64,000 bases of DNA, taken from positions 744,001 to 808,000 of the forward strand of contig NZ_MRTD01000001.1 of NCBI RefSeq assembly GCF_001956295.1, written 5' to 3'. Position 1 is the stretch's first letter. The number at the start of each line of letters is the position of its first letter. The position numbers were made by a program, and so were the translations under genes. The DNA is from Paenibacillus sp. FSL A5-0031. GTDB lineage: Bacteria; Bacillota; Bacilli; Paenibacillales; Paenibacillaceae. This document shows positions 1 to 8,876 of the stretch, one piece after another. A model generated the notes under the pieces. That model had not been told where the DNA came from, made no database searches, and was given only the letters and a program-made list of their open reading frames with translations.

Positions 1-1989
1 GGAGCCTGTGGAGCTTGCAGTGGGCTTGGGCATGTGGCAAGCATTAATGAAGCAGCCGTTTTCAATTCGGAGCTCAGTCTGCGCGATGGAGGAGTGGCTT
101 CTCTGAACGGGGTTCATCGCGATATTCAAATTCGTATTTTGATGGCGGCAGGAACGCATTACGGCTTTGCATTTGATCCGGATCAGCCTTTAAAGGATTT
201 CGGAGAGGTACAGCGCGATTTGTTATATTATGGTGTCGAGAGTGAAGCCTTCAAGCGGCATTATCCAAATGTGAAGCCTGTCCAAGGTACAAAATTCGAA
301 GGAGTCATCCCTGGTTTATGGCGGCGATACAAAGAAAAAGAAGGGGAAACAGGCACTTCGGAAAAAGAGGGAAGTTTTTTTCATGAACAGCTTTGCCCGG
401 AATGCCTTGGCGCACGCCTTAAGAAAGAGGTTCGTCTTGTTCAAGTAGCCGGCTCAACCATCTCCGATGTATCGGAATGGTCGCTCAGTGATGTTTTTAA
501 GTGGACAGAGGAATTACAAGAGACGCTCCCGTCTGAAGGTCATTATCTGCTCGAACCCATTCTGCATGATATGCCTACTAGGCTAAAACGAATCATTGAT
601 GTTGGCCTAGGCTATCTTTCCCTGAATCGGCAAACCGTTTCATTATCAGGCGGCGAAGCACAGCGGCTGCGGCTCGCATCGCTGCTCGGTTCTGGCCTCA
701 CCGGGGTACTTTATATTTTGGATGAACCGACCACAGGTCTTCATCCCCGTGATACATCCGGTCTCATACGAGTACTTCAGCAGCTTCGTGATTTAGGCAA
801 TACAGTACTCGTAATCGAGCACGATGTTGAAATGATGCGTGCTGCAGACCATATCATCGATATAGGTCCTGGCGCTGGGTTGCACGGAGGAACCGTCGTA
901 GGCGAAGGCAGTCTGGAGGATTTAATGTCGAGTGAGCTTTCGGTTACAGGCGCTTATTTGAGAGAAGAGAATGGCTCAACTCCTCTACGCGTACGCAGAA
1001 CAGGCAACGGTCAGTTTATTACAATCGAGCAGGCTAAACTCCGCAATGTTGAGATTCCGACTGTGTCAATCCCGCTTGGCTGTCTCGTTTCCGTTACAGG
1101 AGTATCTGGCTCCGGTAAATCTACGCTTGTGTTTGATATCCTTGCAGAAGGAAGTCAGAAGGAATTGGAGCGAATAGGGTGCAAGGAAATTACGGGCTTA
1201 GAGCATGTCGGAAATGTCGTTATATTTGACCAGACACCCATGGGAAGAGTGCAGCGCTCCAACGTAGCAACTTATACGGATGTGTTTACGCAGCTGCGCC
1301 AGTTGTTCGCTGGTTTACCTGAAGCTAAAAAAAGAAAACTGACAACCAAACATTTCTCATTTAACACCTCTGGTGGTCGTTGTGAGACATGTCAGGGGCT
1401 AGGTGTGCTTTCCGTTGATATGAACTTCCTGCCTGATCTGGAGGTAAAGTGTCCTGACTGCAAAGGAAAAAGATTTACGGATGAGGTTTTGCAGGTTCAG
1501 TATGAAGGATGCTCTATATCGGATTTGCTGAATATGTCTGTGCAGGAAAGCCTAGCTATTCTCAAAAAAGAAACTAAAATAACAGGTATAATCGAGATGC
1601 TTTGTGAAGTCGGACTAGGCTACTTGAAATGGGGGCAATCGGTCAAAACGTTATCTGGCGGCGAAGGACAGCGGATTAGGCTGGCAAAAGAGCTGAGCAA
1701 GCCTTCCAAAAACCATACGCTCTATCTGCTGGATGAACCGACGACAGGCCTCCATCCATCTGACATTAAGCAGCTCCATACTTTACTCAGCAAGCTGGTT
1801 GATACAGGCAATACGGTAATCGTTGTTGAGCATAGTCTGGAACTGATACGTGAATCCGATTGGGTTATCGATATCGGTCCAGAAGGGGGCGCAGCCGGCG
1901 GCAAATTAGTTGCAGAAGGCACTCCTGAGCGTGTAGCGGAAGTGGCAAAGTCGTATACGGGTATGTTTTTAAAAGAAATGTTGGCTTAA
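1..1989 (+). CDS. UvrA-like ABC ATPase (5' end outside window)
   Basis: UvrA-family protein with two ABC ATPase modules; members bind DNA in nucleotide excision repair or protect against DNA-binding drugs. The frame is open from base 1 and already reads through a CxxC zinc-finger segment (GACGACSGLGH), so the true start lies upstream. Visible in order: CPECLG zinc motif, first signature LSGGEAQRLRLA with Walker B ILDEPTTGLHP, second Walker A GVSGSGKST, a CETC/CPDC zinc module, and second signature LSGGEGQRIRLAKEL with LLDEPTTGLHP. At least 663 residues are present. The compact spacing suits the shorter UvrA paralogs linked to antibiotic self-protection rather than housekeeping UvrA (inference). 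A strong terminator follows. Confidence 0.9.
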   Translation, partial: GACGACSGLGHVASINEAAVFNSELSLRDGGVASLNGVHRDIQIRILMAAGTHYGFAFDPDQPLKDFGEVQRDLLYYGVESEAFKRHYPNVKPVQGTKFEGVIPGLWRRYKEKEGETGTSEKEGSFFHEQLCPECLGARLKKEVRLVQVAGSTISDVSEWSLSDVFKWTEELQETLPSEGHYLLEPILHDMPTRLKRIIDVGLGYLSLNRQTVSLSGGEAQRLRLASLLGSGLTGVLYILDEPTTGLHPRDTSGLIRVLQQLRDLGNTVLVIEHDVEMMRAADHIIDIGPGAGLHGGTVVGEGSLEDLMSSELSVTGAYLREENGSTPLRVRRTGNGQFITIEQAKLRNVEIPTVSIPLGCLVSVTGVSGSGKSTLVFDILAEGSQKELERIGCKEITGLEHVGNVVIFDQTPMGRVQRSNVATYTDVFTQLRQLFAGLPEAKKRKLTTKHFSFNTSGGRCETCQGLGVLSVDMNFLPDLEVKCPDCKGKRFTDEVLQVQYEGCSISDLLNMSVQESLAILKKETKITGIIEMLCEVGLGYLKWGQSVKTLSGGEGQRIRLAKELSKPSKNHTLYLLDEPTTGLHPSDIKQLHTLLSKLVDTGNTVIVVEHSLELIRESDWVIDIGPEGGAAGGKLVAEGTPERVAEVAKSYTGMFLKEMLA

Positions 1990-2040
1990 GAGCATTGATT
2001 ATAGCTTGCCAATTTATCTTTGAATCAATACGTATTGCAG

Positions 2041-2068
2041 GTACTGTCATGCTGACAGTACTTTTTTT
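2041..2068 (+). terminator. Terminator of the uvrA-like gene
   Basis: Nine-base arms GTACTGTCA and TGACAGTAC enclose a short loop and run into seven T residues. Confidence 0.85.
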
Positions 2069-2126
2069 GTTAACTATTCTATAAGGAAACGAATCATCAA
2101 TTACTGTTTTAATAAATAACTAATTT

Positions 2127-2855
2127 ATGGTAAATTACAGTAGTAAAACATTAAAACCAAAGGAGGAGATCGCCGTTTCTAATGCTCTAAATAATCATAA
2201 TGAATATCCAATGGTAAGCACTCCGGCTGGAGAAATTGAATTAAGAGATGACCGGACGAAGCGAATATGGAAGTCTGAAATTAAACCCTTTTATCTTTCA
2301 CCTTATCCCGTAACGATGGAATTGTATTTAGCTGTAACCAAAAAATCTCCTCTTTCTTTGAGTAGTAATCAAAGACCAGTGGTCAATATCTCTTGGAATG
2401 AAGCCATCTATTTTTGTAATTTACTATCCCTGAATGCTGGATTAACGGAGTGTTATTCATTCAGTCAGGATGGAGATCATATTGAATGTGATTGGGAATC
2501 TGATGGCTATCGCCTTCCGACAGAGGCAGAGTGGCAATACGCGTGTAAAGCAGGAACAGCTGGCTACCAATACGGAGAGATTGATAAAATCGCTTGGTAC
2601 AATGGAAATTCGGGAGACAGCATTCATGAAGTAGGTAAAAAAGAACCCAACGCATGGGGCTTATATGATATGTTAGGAAACGTTTGGGAATGGTGCTGGG
2701 ATTTATATGATGAGCAGGTATATGGCTCATATCGCATTTTTCGAGGCGGCAGCTGGGCTGAAGAAGCGAGAGGCTGCGGAGCTACTTGTCGTCGTCGCAG
2801 TCATCCGTCATTTTGTATTGACGACCTTGGGTTTCGCCTTGCCAAATCATGTTAA
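2127..2855 (+). CDS. Formylglycine-generating-enzyme (SUMF1) family protein
   Basis: FGE-sulfatase fold protein of 242 residues. Family hallmarks are TPAGEIEL near the start, YRLPTEAEWQYACKAG, NAWGLYDMLGNVWEWC, FRGGSW and a C-terminal DLGFRLA. True FGEs oxidise a sulfatase cysteine using two cysteines after GGS. By eye the first of these positions is Glu here and only the second is Cys (RGCGATC), so it is probably not a classical FGE; other family members act in natural-product or small-molecule oxidation. No sulfatase is nearby. The start is uncertain: ATG 2127 has no ribosome binding site, while a strong AAAGGAGGAG lies inside the frame at 2159-2168 with no usual start codon just after it. 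Confidence 0.8.
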   Translation: MVNYSSKTLKPKEEIAVSNALNNHNEYPMVSTPAGEIELRDDRTKRIWKSEIKPFYLSPYPVTMELYLAVTKKSPLSLSSNQRPVVNISWNEAIYFCNLLSLNAGLTECYSFSQDGDHIECDWESDGYRLPTEAEWQYACKAGTAGYQYGEIDKIAWYNGNSGDSIHEVGKKEPNAWGLYDMLGNVWEWCWDLYDEQVYGSYRIFRGGSWAEEARGCGATCRRRSHPSFCIDDLGFRLAKSC

Positions 2856-2864
2856 CGAGTTGAT

Positions 2865-2899
2865 AATAACCGCGGAGGTATAGACCTCGGCGGTTATTT
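2865..2899. terminator. Bidirectional terminator between convergent genes
   Basis: AATAACCGC pairs with GCGGTTATT and an inner GAGGT/ACCTC extends the hairpin. It sits between the + strand SUMF1-like gene and the - strand MocR gene and could stop both. Confidence 0.75.
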
Positions 2900-2914
2900 C
2901 TAATTACTATATAG

Positions 2915-4357
2915 CTATTTGCTATTCATAAGCTCACGCAGCGCATCTGCAAATTTGGAGATTCCTAAACCAATTTCAGCTTCTTTTGCTCGAGCAAAAG
3001 TAAATCTTACAAATCCAGAATCCGATCCGTACACACTTCCAGGAACAAAAACAATCCCTCGTTTAATGGACTCCTCCAGCAGCTTTCCATCGTGAACATC
3101 CGGAACTAGCTTACACCAAAGATGAAGTCCACCTTGTGGAGCAGTGAACGTAACCAATCCCGGAAGTTCCTTCTGCAATGCTTCAATAAGTAAATCTCGT
3201 TTATATTGGAGCTGCATTCGCAAGCGGTCTAGATGAGGTTCAAAGTAATTGGACTTCAAAAATTGTGCCGCTACCTGCTGCGGTATAACGCTAAGTCCAA
3301 AATCCATTTGCTGCCTTGCGTCAGCAAGTCTCTCCACAATGGAGTTAGGGGCAACCATCCAACCAATTCGCATGCCAGATGCAGCTATTTTGGAAAAAGA
3401 ACCGATATAGAGGACAGACCCAATTGAATCCATTGATTTCAGCGGTGAAGGCGGTGAACCTTCATAGTCCGTTAAGCTAAACGGGTCATCCTCGACAATA
3501 GGCAGCGCCAACTCGCTTGCAACGTCAAGCAGCTGTTTGCGACGTTCAGCACCGAACACTGTACCTGTTGGGTTCTGATAGTTGGGGTTCATGAACACCA
3601 TTTTGATCCGATGTTTTTTGTATAAGGCTCGAATGTCCTCTGGACATACCCCTTGACTGTCAACAGGAAGACGGAACAATCTAAGCCCCGCTGATTGAAA
3701 CATAGGCAGAGAATAGCAGTAGGAAGGATCTTCAATCGCAACCGCGTCGCCAGGCGACAACAAACACTGGGTTATTAAATATAACGATTGCTGAGATCCC
3801 GATGTGATCAAAATCGATGATTCCGTTGTCTTAATACCCCGATGTTGATCAAGATAGGATACCAACGCTTGTCTAAGCGGAATATACCCTTGTGGATTAT
3901 CATAACCCAAATATGAAGTGTATTTATTCTCGCTCATCAACGTTGTAATTTCATCATTAGGAGCCAAATCAGCCGACAGCTCGCCGCTAGCAAAATCGAT
4001 GAGAGAGGGGTTTTGATTGAGCGCTTCACGAATTCTTCGCATAAAGGGCAAGTTAGGTAGAAAGCTGCCGCCTTCAGCGTACCGACTCCAATTTGGCGTA
4101 TGCTTGGGAGTGGCTCCCCATTTTGTTTTGGATACACGCGTTCCACTGCCTGTCTGACTTTCAATAATCCCCATCGATCGAAGCTCGGCAAAAGCCAAAA
4201 TGACAGTACTGCGGTTGACGCCCAGTTGTTCAGCCAGTTTTCTCTCAGATGGAAGCAAGCTGCCAGGAGGGAATTCACCGTAGGAAATCCGTCTTTCTAG
4301 ATGATCGGTAATTTGTTTATATATAGGAATTTTACTTTTCCTCTCAAGTTCCCACAT
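2915..4357 (-). CDS. MocR/PdxR-family regulator (GntR HTH + aminotransferase-like domain)
   Basis: A 480-residue MocR-type regulator. The N-terminal GntR winged helix contains IPIYKQITDHLE, LLPSERKLAEQLGVNRST and SQTGSGTRV. It is followed by a fold-type-I aminotransferase domain with ITSGSQQSLYL, NPNYQNPTG and the PLP-lysine motif GSFSKIAASGMRIGW. Known members sense PLP or amino compounds and bind direct repeats. The frame is open to 4444, but the homologous start MWELERKSK begins at 4357; a GTG at 4366 is an alternative. Upstream, a pair of 13-bp direct repeats (4475-4511) is a likely binding site, shared with the divergent 44-residue peptide gene. Confidence 0.9.
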   Translation of the reverse strand: MWELERKSKIPIYKQITDHLERRISYGEFPPGSLLPSERKLAEQLGVNRSTVILAFAELRSMGIIESQTGSGTRVSKTKWGATPKHTPNWSRYAEGGSFLPNLPFMRRIREALNQNPSLIDFASGELSADLAPNDEITTLMSENKYTSYLGYDNPQGYIPLRQALVSYLDQHRGIKTTESSILITSGSQQSLYLITQCLLSPGDAVAIEDPSYCYSLPMFQSAGLRLFRLPVDSQGVCPEDIRALYKKHRIKMVFMNPNYQNPTGTVFGAERRKQLLDVASELALPIVEDDPFSLTDYEGSPPSPLKSMDSIGSVLYIGSFSKIAASGMRIGWMVAPNSIVERLADARQQMDFGLSVIPQQVAAQFLKSNYFEPHLDRLRMQLQYKRDLLIEALQKELPGLVTFTAPQGGLHLWCKLVPDVHDGKLLEESIKRGIVFVPGSVYGSDSGFVRFTFARAKEAEIGLGISKFADALRELMNSK

Positions 4358-4474
4358 CAAGTTCACATCCCTTGCTTGTAAATAAAACATTATAGTCATG
4401 ATTATCATACCACTGATTTTCAAACTGAAAGAGGCTGTTTTCAACCTAACTATGACAGTTAAATGAAAACCAAT

Positions 4475-4511
4475 CGAATTGGATGGTAGTAATTCATCCG
4501 ATTTGGATGGT
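4475..4511. promoter_or_regulatory. Direct-repeat operator candidate between mocR and a small ORF
   Basis: CGAATTGGATGGT (4475-4487) is repeated as CGATTTGGATGGT (4499-4511), start to start 24 bp. The first copy overlaps the palindrome CCAATCGAATTGG at 4470. MocR proteins are known to use direct repeats; assignment here is inference. Confidence 0.5.
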
Positions 4512-4615
4512 TCGTTTTTTCGCTTTTTATTTTATGATAAACGTTAATTCACATTTCAATGAACTGCACGTATTCGAAATCAAAAATATACTGCTAACAT
4601 ATAGGGGGAAATCAT

Positions 4616-4750
4616 ATGCAAGTACCTATCGGCGTATGGATCGTATCTTTTATAATCGTAGCCATTCTTTCATGGATTACATTTTGGATCACGAACAAAG
4701 CGTATTCAAGACGTTGGGAAGATCATGATGACAGCAACCTAAATAATTAA
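4616..4750 (+). CDS. 44-residue single-pass membrane peptide
   Basis: Small ORF with a good AGGGGG site 6-7 bases before ATG. Residues about 5-26 are a hydrophobic helix (IGVWIVSFIIVAILSW), followed by a basic then acidic polar tail ending SRRWEDHDDSNLNN, as in small bacterial membrane subunits with the tail inside. It is divergent from the MocR gene and has its own strong terminator, so it appears to be a monocistronic gene. I do not recognise the family; it could be an accessory subunit of a transporter or oxidase encoded elsewhere. A longer ORF in another frame over the same DNA lacks a binding site. Confidence 0.65.
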   Translation: MQVPIGVWIVSFIIVAILSWITFWITNKAYSRRWEDHDDSNLNN

Positions 4751-4797
4751 ACGAAAAAGTCTGAGTTAAAACAACAAATAGCACAGGAAGTGGAAAT

Positions 4798-4834
4798 CAG
4801 TAACGACAAGAGCATTGTTGTTACTGGTTTTTTT
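4798..4834 (+). terminator. Terminator of the 44-residue peptide gene
   Basis: Twelve-base arms (CAGTAACGACAA / TTGTTGTTACTG, one G-U pair) around GAGCA, then a run of seven T. Confidence 0.85.
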
Positions 4835-4892
4835 GTGTTCATCTGCGTAATTTCTTAAGATAATAAATAAAAGGTCTAGATTCATTTATTAC

Positions 4893-4905
4893 TTGCATTT
4901 TGCAA
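4893..4905. promoter_or_regulatory. 13-bp palindrome upstream of marR-like gene (site 1)
   Basis: TTGCATTTTGCAA is a perfect TTGCA/TGCAA dyad with a 3-bp centre. The same 13 bases recur at 5417-5429 before the next gene, so it is probably the operator of the MarR-family protein (inference). Confidence 0.7.
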
Positions 4906-4941
4906 ACAATTACGTTATAAATAAATCAAGAGGTGAAACAA

Positions 4942-5388
4942 GTGGAGAACACAAGAGAGATGTTTCAAATAATGACTCGCCGGTTTGGGCTTCTGGATAA
5001 AAATTGTTGCACAGCGGGTGGAGTGGATATCTCATTAATTCAAAGCCATATTATTTATGAGATCGATCGAAAACATAATCCATCGATTCAGCAGGTGGCG
5101 GATTCACTATCCATAGACATCACGACGTTTAGCCGCCAAGTTCAAAGTCTTGTGAAGTTAGGATTGGTGAAGAAAACACAACTTCCTGAAGACCGGAGAA
5201 TCAATATTTTAACGTTAACGACGGAAGGCAAGTACATTTCAACAGTCATTGATGGTCAAATGAATAACTATTTAAAAGAGGTCTTTTCGCATATGTCTGA
5301 ATTTGAACAAGACATGGTCATAAACTCGATAAAATTGCTTAACGACAGCATGGCAAAATCGAAAGTATGTTGTACAACACTGGGATAA
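4942..5388 (+). CDS. MarR-family regulator with terminal Cys-Cys pairs
   Basis: Winged-helix regulator of 148 residues. The HTH and wing are visible as NPSIQQVADSLSIDIT, FSRQVQSLVKLGLV and PEDRRINILTLTTEG. GTG 4942 is preferred over GTG 4933 because AGAGGTG sits about seven bases before it. Vicinal cysteines occur at both ends: C22-C23 (KNCCTAGG) and C143-C144 (KVCCTTLG). Such pairs are unusual in ordinary MarR proteins and suit thiol sensing of As(III) or another soft metalloid. The next gene has the same kind of cysteine pairs, the same operator, and lies beside arsR-arsB-arsC. The arsenic-sensor role is inference. Confidence 0.85.
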   Translation: MENTREMFQIMTRRFGLLDKNCCTAGGVDISLIQSHIIYEIDRKHNPSIQQVADSLSIDITTFSRQVQSLVKLGLVKKTQLPEDRRINILTLTTEGKYISTVIDGQMNNYLKEVFSHMSEFEQDMVINSIKLLNDSMAKSKVCCTTLG

Positions 5389-5416
5389 TTATTATCCCTT
5401 TAAAAATTATTAATAC

Positions 5417-5429
5417 TTGCATTTTGCAA
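5417..5429. promoter_or_regulatory. 13-bp palindrome upstream of flavoprotein gene (site 2)
   Basis: Exact second copy of TTGCATTTTGCAA, 9 bases before the GAGGAGG binding site. It overlaps the likely core promoter or leader, consistent with repression. Confidence 0.7.
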
Positions 5430-5451
5430 ATAAAATAGAGGAGGAAATAAG

Positions 5452-6795
5452 ATGATGAAAAGTATTCCTGTTAACCAAATTAACTGCTGTGAGGTACATG
5501 ATAACGCAAAAATCAATTTGCCAATTGTAATTATAGGAGCTGGACCGATAGGTATTGCGGCAGCTGCACATTTAAGTTTAAAAGGAGAGTCATTTTTACT
5601 TTTAGAAGCTGGTTGCGATATCGGAGCAAATATTAAAAAATGGGAGCATGTAAGACTCTTTTCCCCATGGGAATATAACATCGATAAGGCAGCTAAACAT
5701 TTGTTGCTTTTGACCGACTGGATCGCACCACAAAATACGGATATTCCAACTGGGAAAGAACTCGTAGAACAATATTTAAAGCCTCTGTCAGCGCTCTCTG
5801 AAATAAATCCATCTATTCATTTGAATATGAAAGTGACTGCCATTAGCCGTAAGGGTTTAAGTAAAGTCAAAACGAATGGTCGTGGTGATTTGCCTTTTGC
5901 CATTCACGCCACCCACAATGGCAGCCACCATCTTTTTGAAGCAAGAGCGGTTATTGATGCTACGGGAACATGGTCAAATCCAAACCCGCTTCGTTCGGAT
6001 GGTGTGTTCTTAATAGAAGAAAAAGCGCTTAGCAATCAAATATATTATGGTATCCCAGATTTGCTCGGAAAGGATGAAGAACGTTACCGCGGAAAAAAAG
6101 TCCTTGTCGTTGGAAGCGGTCATTCCGCTATTAATACACTTTTGGAACTTGGCGAACTTCAAAAGCAAACTAATGAGACTGAAATTGTATGGGCAATACG
6201 AAAACATAATCTTGAGGATGTTTATGGCGGACGTGAGTTAGATGGATTACCGGCTAGGGGTGAACTCGGAAAACGAATTCAAAAATTAGTTGAATCGGGA
6301 ATCTTGAATGTGATGACCTCGTTTTATATTGAAGAATTAAAACAGAGCAACGGGAAAATTCATGTTATCGGTACGGTTGGATCAGAGAAAGCTTTTATTG
6401 ACGGTGTCGACGAGATCGTATGCAACACGGGCTCACGTCCTGATTTATCATTTGTCCGTGAAGTAAGAGTGATGATGGACCCGAGTCTTGAAAGTACATA
6501 TGAGTTAGCGCCACTAATCGATCCAAACGTTCATAGCTGCGGTACAGTTAGACCTCATGGTGAACTCGAATTACGTCAACCTGAAAAAGATTTTTACATT
6601 GTTGGTGCCAAAAGCTATGGAAGAGCACCCACCTTCTTAATGGCAACCGGCTATGAGCAAGTTAGATCGATTGTAGCCGCTTTAGTGGGGGATATGGAGT
6701 CTGCTCGTAAAGTAGAGCTGGAATTGCCAGAGACAGGTGTTTGTAGCATTGGTGTCGGCGGCGGAGACAGTTGCTGTGGACCAGATCAAAAGTAG
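5452..6795 (+). CDS. FAD/NAD(P)-binding monooxygenase-like flavoprotein with terminal Cys-Cys pairs
   Basis: A 447-residue two-dinucleotide-fold oxidoreductase of the flavin monooxygenase/thioredoxin-reductase clan. The FAD motif is IVIIGAGPIGIAAAAH (about residues 23-38) and the NAD(P) motif is VLVVGSGHSAINTL (about 217-230). A third glycine-rich stretch VCNTGSRPDL precedes the C-terminal FAD-closing region. Extra vicinal cysteines lie at C12-C13 (INCCEVH) and C441-C442 (DSCCGPDQK), outside the folded core. The gene shares an operator with the preceding marR-like gene and ends in a strong terminator. Flavin monooxygenases such as ArsO and ArsV occur in ars loci, so a role in arsenical oxidation or reduction is plausible but unproven. 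Confidence 0.85.
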   Translation: MMKSIPVNQINCCEVHDNAKINLPIVIIGAGPIGIAAAAHLSLKGESFLLLEAGCDIGANIKKWEHVRLFSPWEYNIDKAAKHLLLLTDWIAPQNTDIPTGKELVEQYLKPLSALSEINPSIHLNMKVTAISRKGLSKVKTNGRGDLPFAIHATHNGSHHLFEARAVIDATGTWSNPNPLRSDGVFLIEEKALSNQIYYGIPDLLGKDEERYRGKKVLVVGSGHSAINTLLELGELQKQTNETEIVWAIRKHNLEDVYGGRELDGLPARGELGKRIQKLVESGILNVMTSFYIEELKQSNGKIHVIGTVGSEKAFIDGVDEIVCNTGSRPDLSFVREVRVMMDPSLESTYELAPLIDPNVHSCGTVRPHGELELRQPEKDFYIVGAKSYGRAPTFLMATGYEQVRSIVAALVGDMESARKVELELPETGVCSIGVGGGDSCCGPDQK

Positions 6796-6905
6796 AAATA
6801 ATATACGATGTTCCAGCAAGTAATTTGCCAAGTATTCTAGAAGTACCGAAATGTTTCCGTCTACTTTCGTAGCCAGTATGAGCAACGTTCTACTTCAAAC
6901 AACCT

Positions 6906-6950
6906 AAAACAAAGGGCATTTATTCAATCTAATGCCCTTTGTTTTGTTTA
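6906..6950 (+). terminator. Terminator of the flavoprotein gene
   Basis: Fifteen-base perfect arms ending AAAGGGCATT / AATGCCCTTT around a 10-base loop, followed by TTTTGTTT. Confidence 0.9.
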
Positions 6951-7023
6951 TTTAGGAAGAAGGGGCGACTTTGAATGGTTATAAACACTCAAAATTTTCA
7001 AATCGGATTATATTCGCCATTGA

Positions 7024-7047
7024 TTATATAAGTAGTTGGTTATATAA
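7024..7047. promoter_or_regulatory. Candidate ArsR operator
   Basis: TTATATAA occurs twice, separated by 8 bases, about 50 bp upstream of arsR. AT-rich dyads of this kind are typical ArsR targets. The 6796-7097 stretch otherwise holds only the preceding terminator. Confidence 0.45.
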
Positions 7048-7097
7048 TTACGAGGTCGAAAGAAGCCAACGGGGGAAAACAGAGGGAGGTACTACAT

Positions 7098-7430
7098 ATG
7101 GAGCAAAAGATACAGGAAATGGCCGAGGCTTATAAATTATTAGCCGATAAAACGCGGTTAACCATCGTGGCACTGCTCAAAGAAAAGGAACTATGTGTAT
7201 GTGATATCACTGATATTATCGGGATGTCTCAGCCAAATGCCAGCCAGCATCTACGAAAATTAAAATCAGCCGGACTTCTAAATGAAAAGAAAAAAGGGCA
7301 GTGGGTATATTACTCCCTTAATCCGGATGTGGAAGCCTATGTACAGTGCGTGTATCCGTACCTGCCTTCCATGAAAGAAAAAATAGCAGGCTTAAAAAAT
7401 AACAGCTGTGATGCACAGGGGGAAGTATGA
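7098..7430 (+). CDS. arsR: ArsR arsenical-responsive repressor
   Basis: A 110-residue winged-helix repressor of the ArsR/SmtB family. The metalloid motif ELCVCDI gives C33 and C35 in the alpha-3 helix, the classic As(III)-binding arrangement, followed by [18 protein letters not shown] and the wing [10 protein letters not shown]. The ribosome binding site is AGGGAGG before ATG. Its stop overlaps the arsB start (GTATGAC, 4 bp), so repressor and pump are translationally coupled. It should repress the arsR-arsB-arsC operon until As(III) or Sb(III) binds. Confidence 0.95.
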   Translation: MEQKIQEMAEAYKLLADKTRLTIVALLKEKELCVCDITDIIGMSQPNASQHLRKLKSAGLLNEKKKGQWVYYSLNPDVEAYVQCVYPYLPSMKEKIAGLKNNSCDAQGEV

Positions 7431-8863
7431 CACTCATTGCCGTTTTAATTTTTTTGCTTACACTCACGTTTGTAATCTGGCAACCGAAAGGACTTAGTAT
7501 TGGTTGGTCAGCAGCTGCCGGAGCTATTCTGGCACTTCTGTTTGGCGTCGTAAACTTTGCTGATGTTGGTACGGTTACGGGTATTGTATGGAATGCTACC
7601 CTTGCCTTTGTTGCTATTATCGTAATATCGCTTCTTTTAGATGAAATCGGCTTTTTTGAATGGGCGGCGCTTCACATGGCGCGGCTCGCACATGGCAATG
7701 GAAAACTTATGTTTGTTTATGTCGTTCTTCTTGGTGCAGCAGTATCGGCATTCTTTGCCAATGACGGCGCGGCGCTTATATTAACACCTATTGTGCTTGC
7801 GATGGTGCGTGCACTCAAATTTGATCAGAAAATGATTTTGCCTTTCATTATGGCCAGCGGTTTTATCGCAGACACGACTTCGCTCCCTTTTGTAATAAGC
7901 AACCTCGTTAATATCGTTTCCGTTGATTTTTTTGAAATCGGCTTTATCGAGTATGCTAGCCGGATGATTATTCCGAACTTTTTTTCGCTGCTGGCGAGCC
8001 TTCTAATCTTGTATTTGTTCTTCCGTAAAAGCATCCCAGGTCATTACGATTTAAAACAGCTCAAAAAGCCGTCTGAAGCCATAAAAGATAAGAAACTGTT
8101 CCAAATTTCGTGGGTAATCTTAGCCATGTTACTTCTCGCATACCTTGTAATTCAATACATTCATGTTCCAATTTCCGTCATAGTAGGCGTCGCTGCAATC
8201 TTGTTTATTTTAGCTGCTCGCCGCAGCCCGGCTATTCAAACTTGGAAGCTGGTCAAGGGCGCTCCTTGGGCAGTTGTCATCTTCTCCATTGGCATGTACG
8301 TGGTTGTTTACGGACTTCGTAATGTGGGACTGACAGATGAACTAGGAAAAGTCATTCAAGCCATCGCCGACAAGGGACTATTCATCTCCACTATCGGTAT
8401 GGGATTCCTTGCTGCGATATTGTCTTCGGTCATGAACAATATGCCAACCGTGATGATCGATGCTCTAGCCATAAAAGGAACAGCAACGCAAGGCGTGATT
8501 CGTGAATCTTTGGTGTATGCCAACGTTATCGGCAGTAATTTGGGACCTAAGATGACACCGATCGGCTCGCTCGCGACACTTTTGTGGCTGCACGTATTAT
8601 CGCGTAAGGATGTAAAAATCACATGGGGAAATTATTTTAAAACGGGTATTATTCTCACGATCCCAACGCTCTTTATCACGTTAACAGGGTTGTATTTGTG
8701 GCTGCATTTCATCCATACAACAAGCATTAATGTATGGGTGTTGATTGCCGTAATTACAGCAATATTGGTTCTAATCGCCATATTAATAAATGCTTGGATT
8801 AGCTCGAAAATGGGCAAAACGAAATTTCAAGAAGAGATCGTAAAAGTTAACTCGAGAATATAG
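7427..8863 (+). CDS. arsB: ArsB arsenite efflux permease
   Basis: A 478-residue ArsB/NhaD-superfamily permease. Its motifs include [13 protein letters not shown], a half-repeat pattern [46 protein letters not shown] and [22 protein letters not shown]. Many transmembrane helices are visible. It extrudes arsenite or antimonite using the proton gradient when no ArsA is present, and none is seen here. It is slightly longer than the usual ~430 residues because of an extra C-terminal hydrophobic segment (about 445-465). Overlap with arsR and a 13-bp gap to arsC indicate one operon. Confidence 0.95.
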   Translation: MTLIAVLIFLLTLTFVIWQPKGLSIGWSAAAGAILALLFGVVNFADVGTVTGIVWNATLAFVAIIVISLLLDEIGFFEWAALHMARLAHGNGKLMFVYVVLLGAAVSAFFANDGAALILTPIVLAMVRALKFDQKMILPFIMASGFIADTTSLPFVISNLVNIVSVDFFEIGFIEYASRMIIPNFFSLLASLLILYLFFRKSIPGHYDLKQLKKPSEAIKDKKLFQISWVILAMLLLAYLVIQYIHVPISVIVGVAAILFILAARRSPAIQTWKLVKGAPWAVVIFSIGMYVVVYGLRNVGLTDELGKVIQAIADKGLFISTIGMGFLAAILSSVMNNMPTVMIDALAIKGTATQGVIRESLVYANVIGSNLGPKMTPIGSLATLLWLHVLSRKDVKITWGNYFKTGIILTIPTLFITLTGLYLWLHFIHTTSINVWVLIAVITAILVLIAILINAWISSKMGKTKFQEEIVKVNSRI

Positions 8864-8876
8864 GAGACCGATTATA

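Noticed and set aside
4483-4728. 81-codon + frame
   Set aside because: Out of frame with the better-supported 44-residue gene at 4616, and its start lies inside the putative operator.
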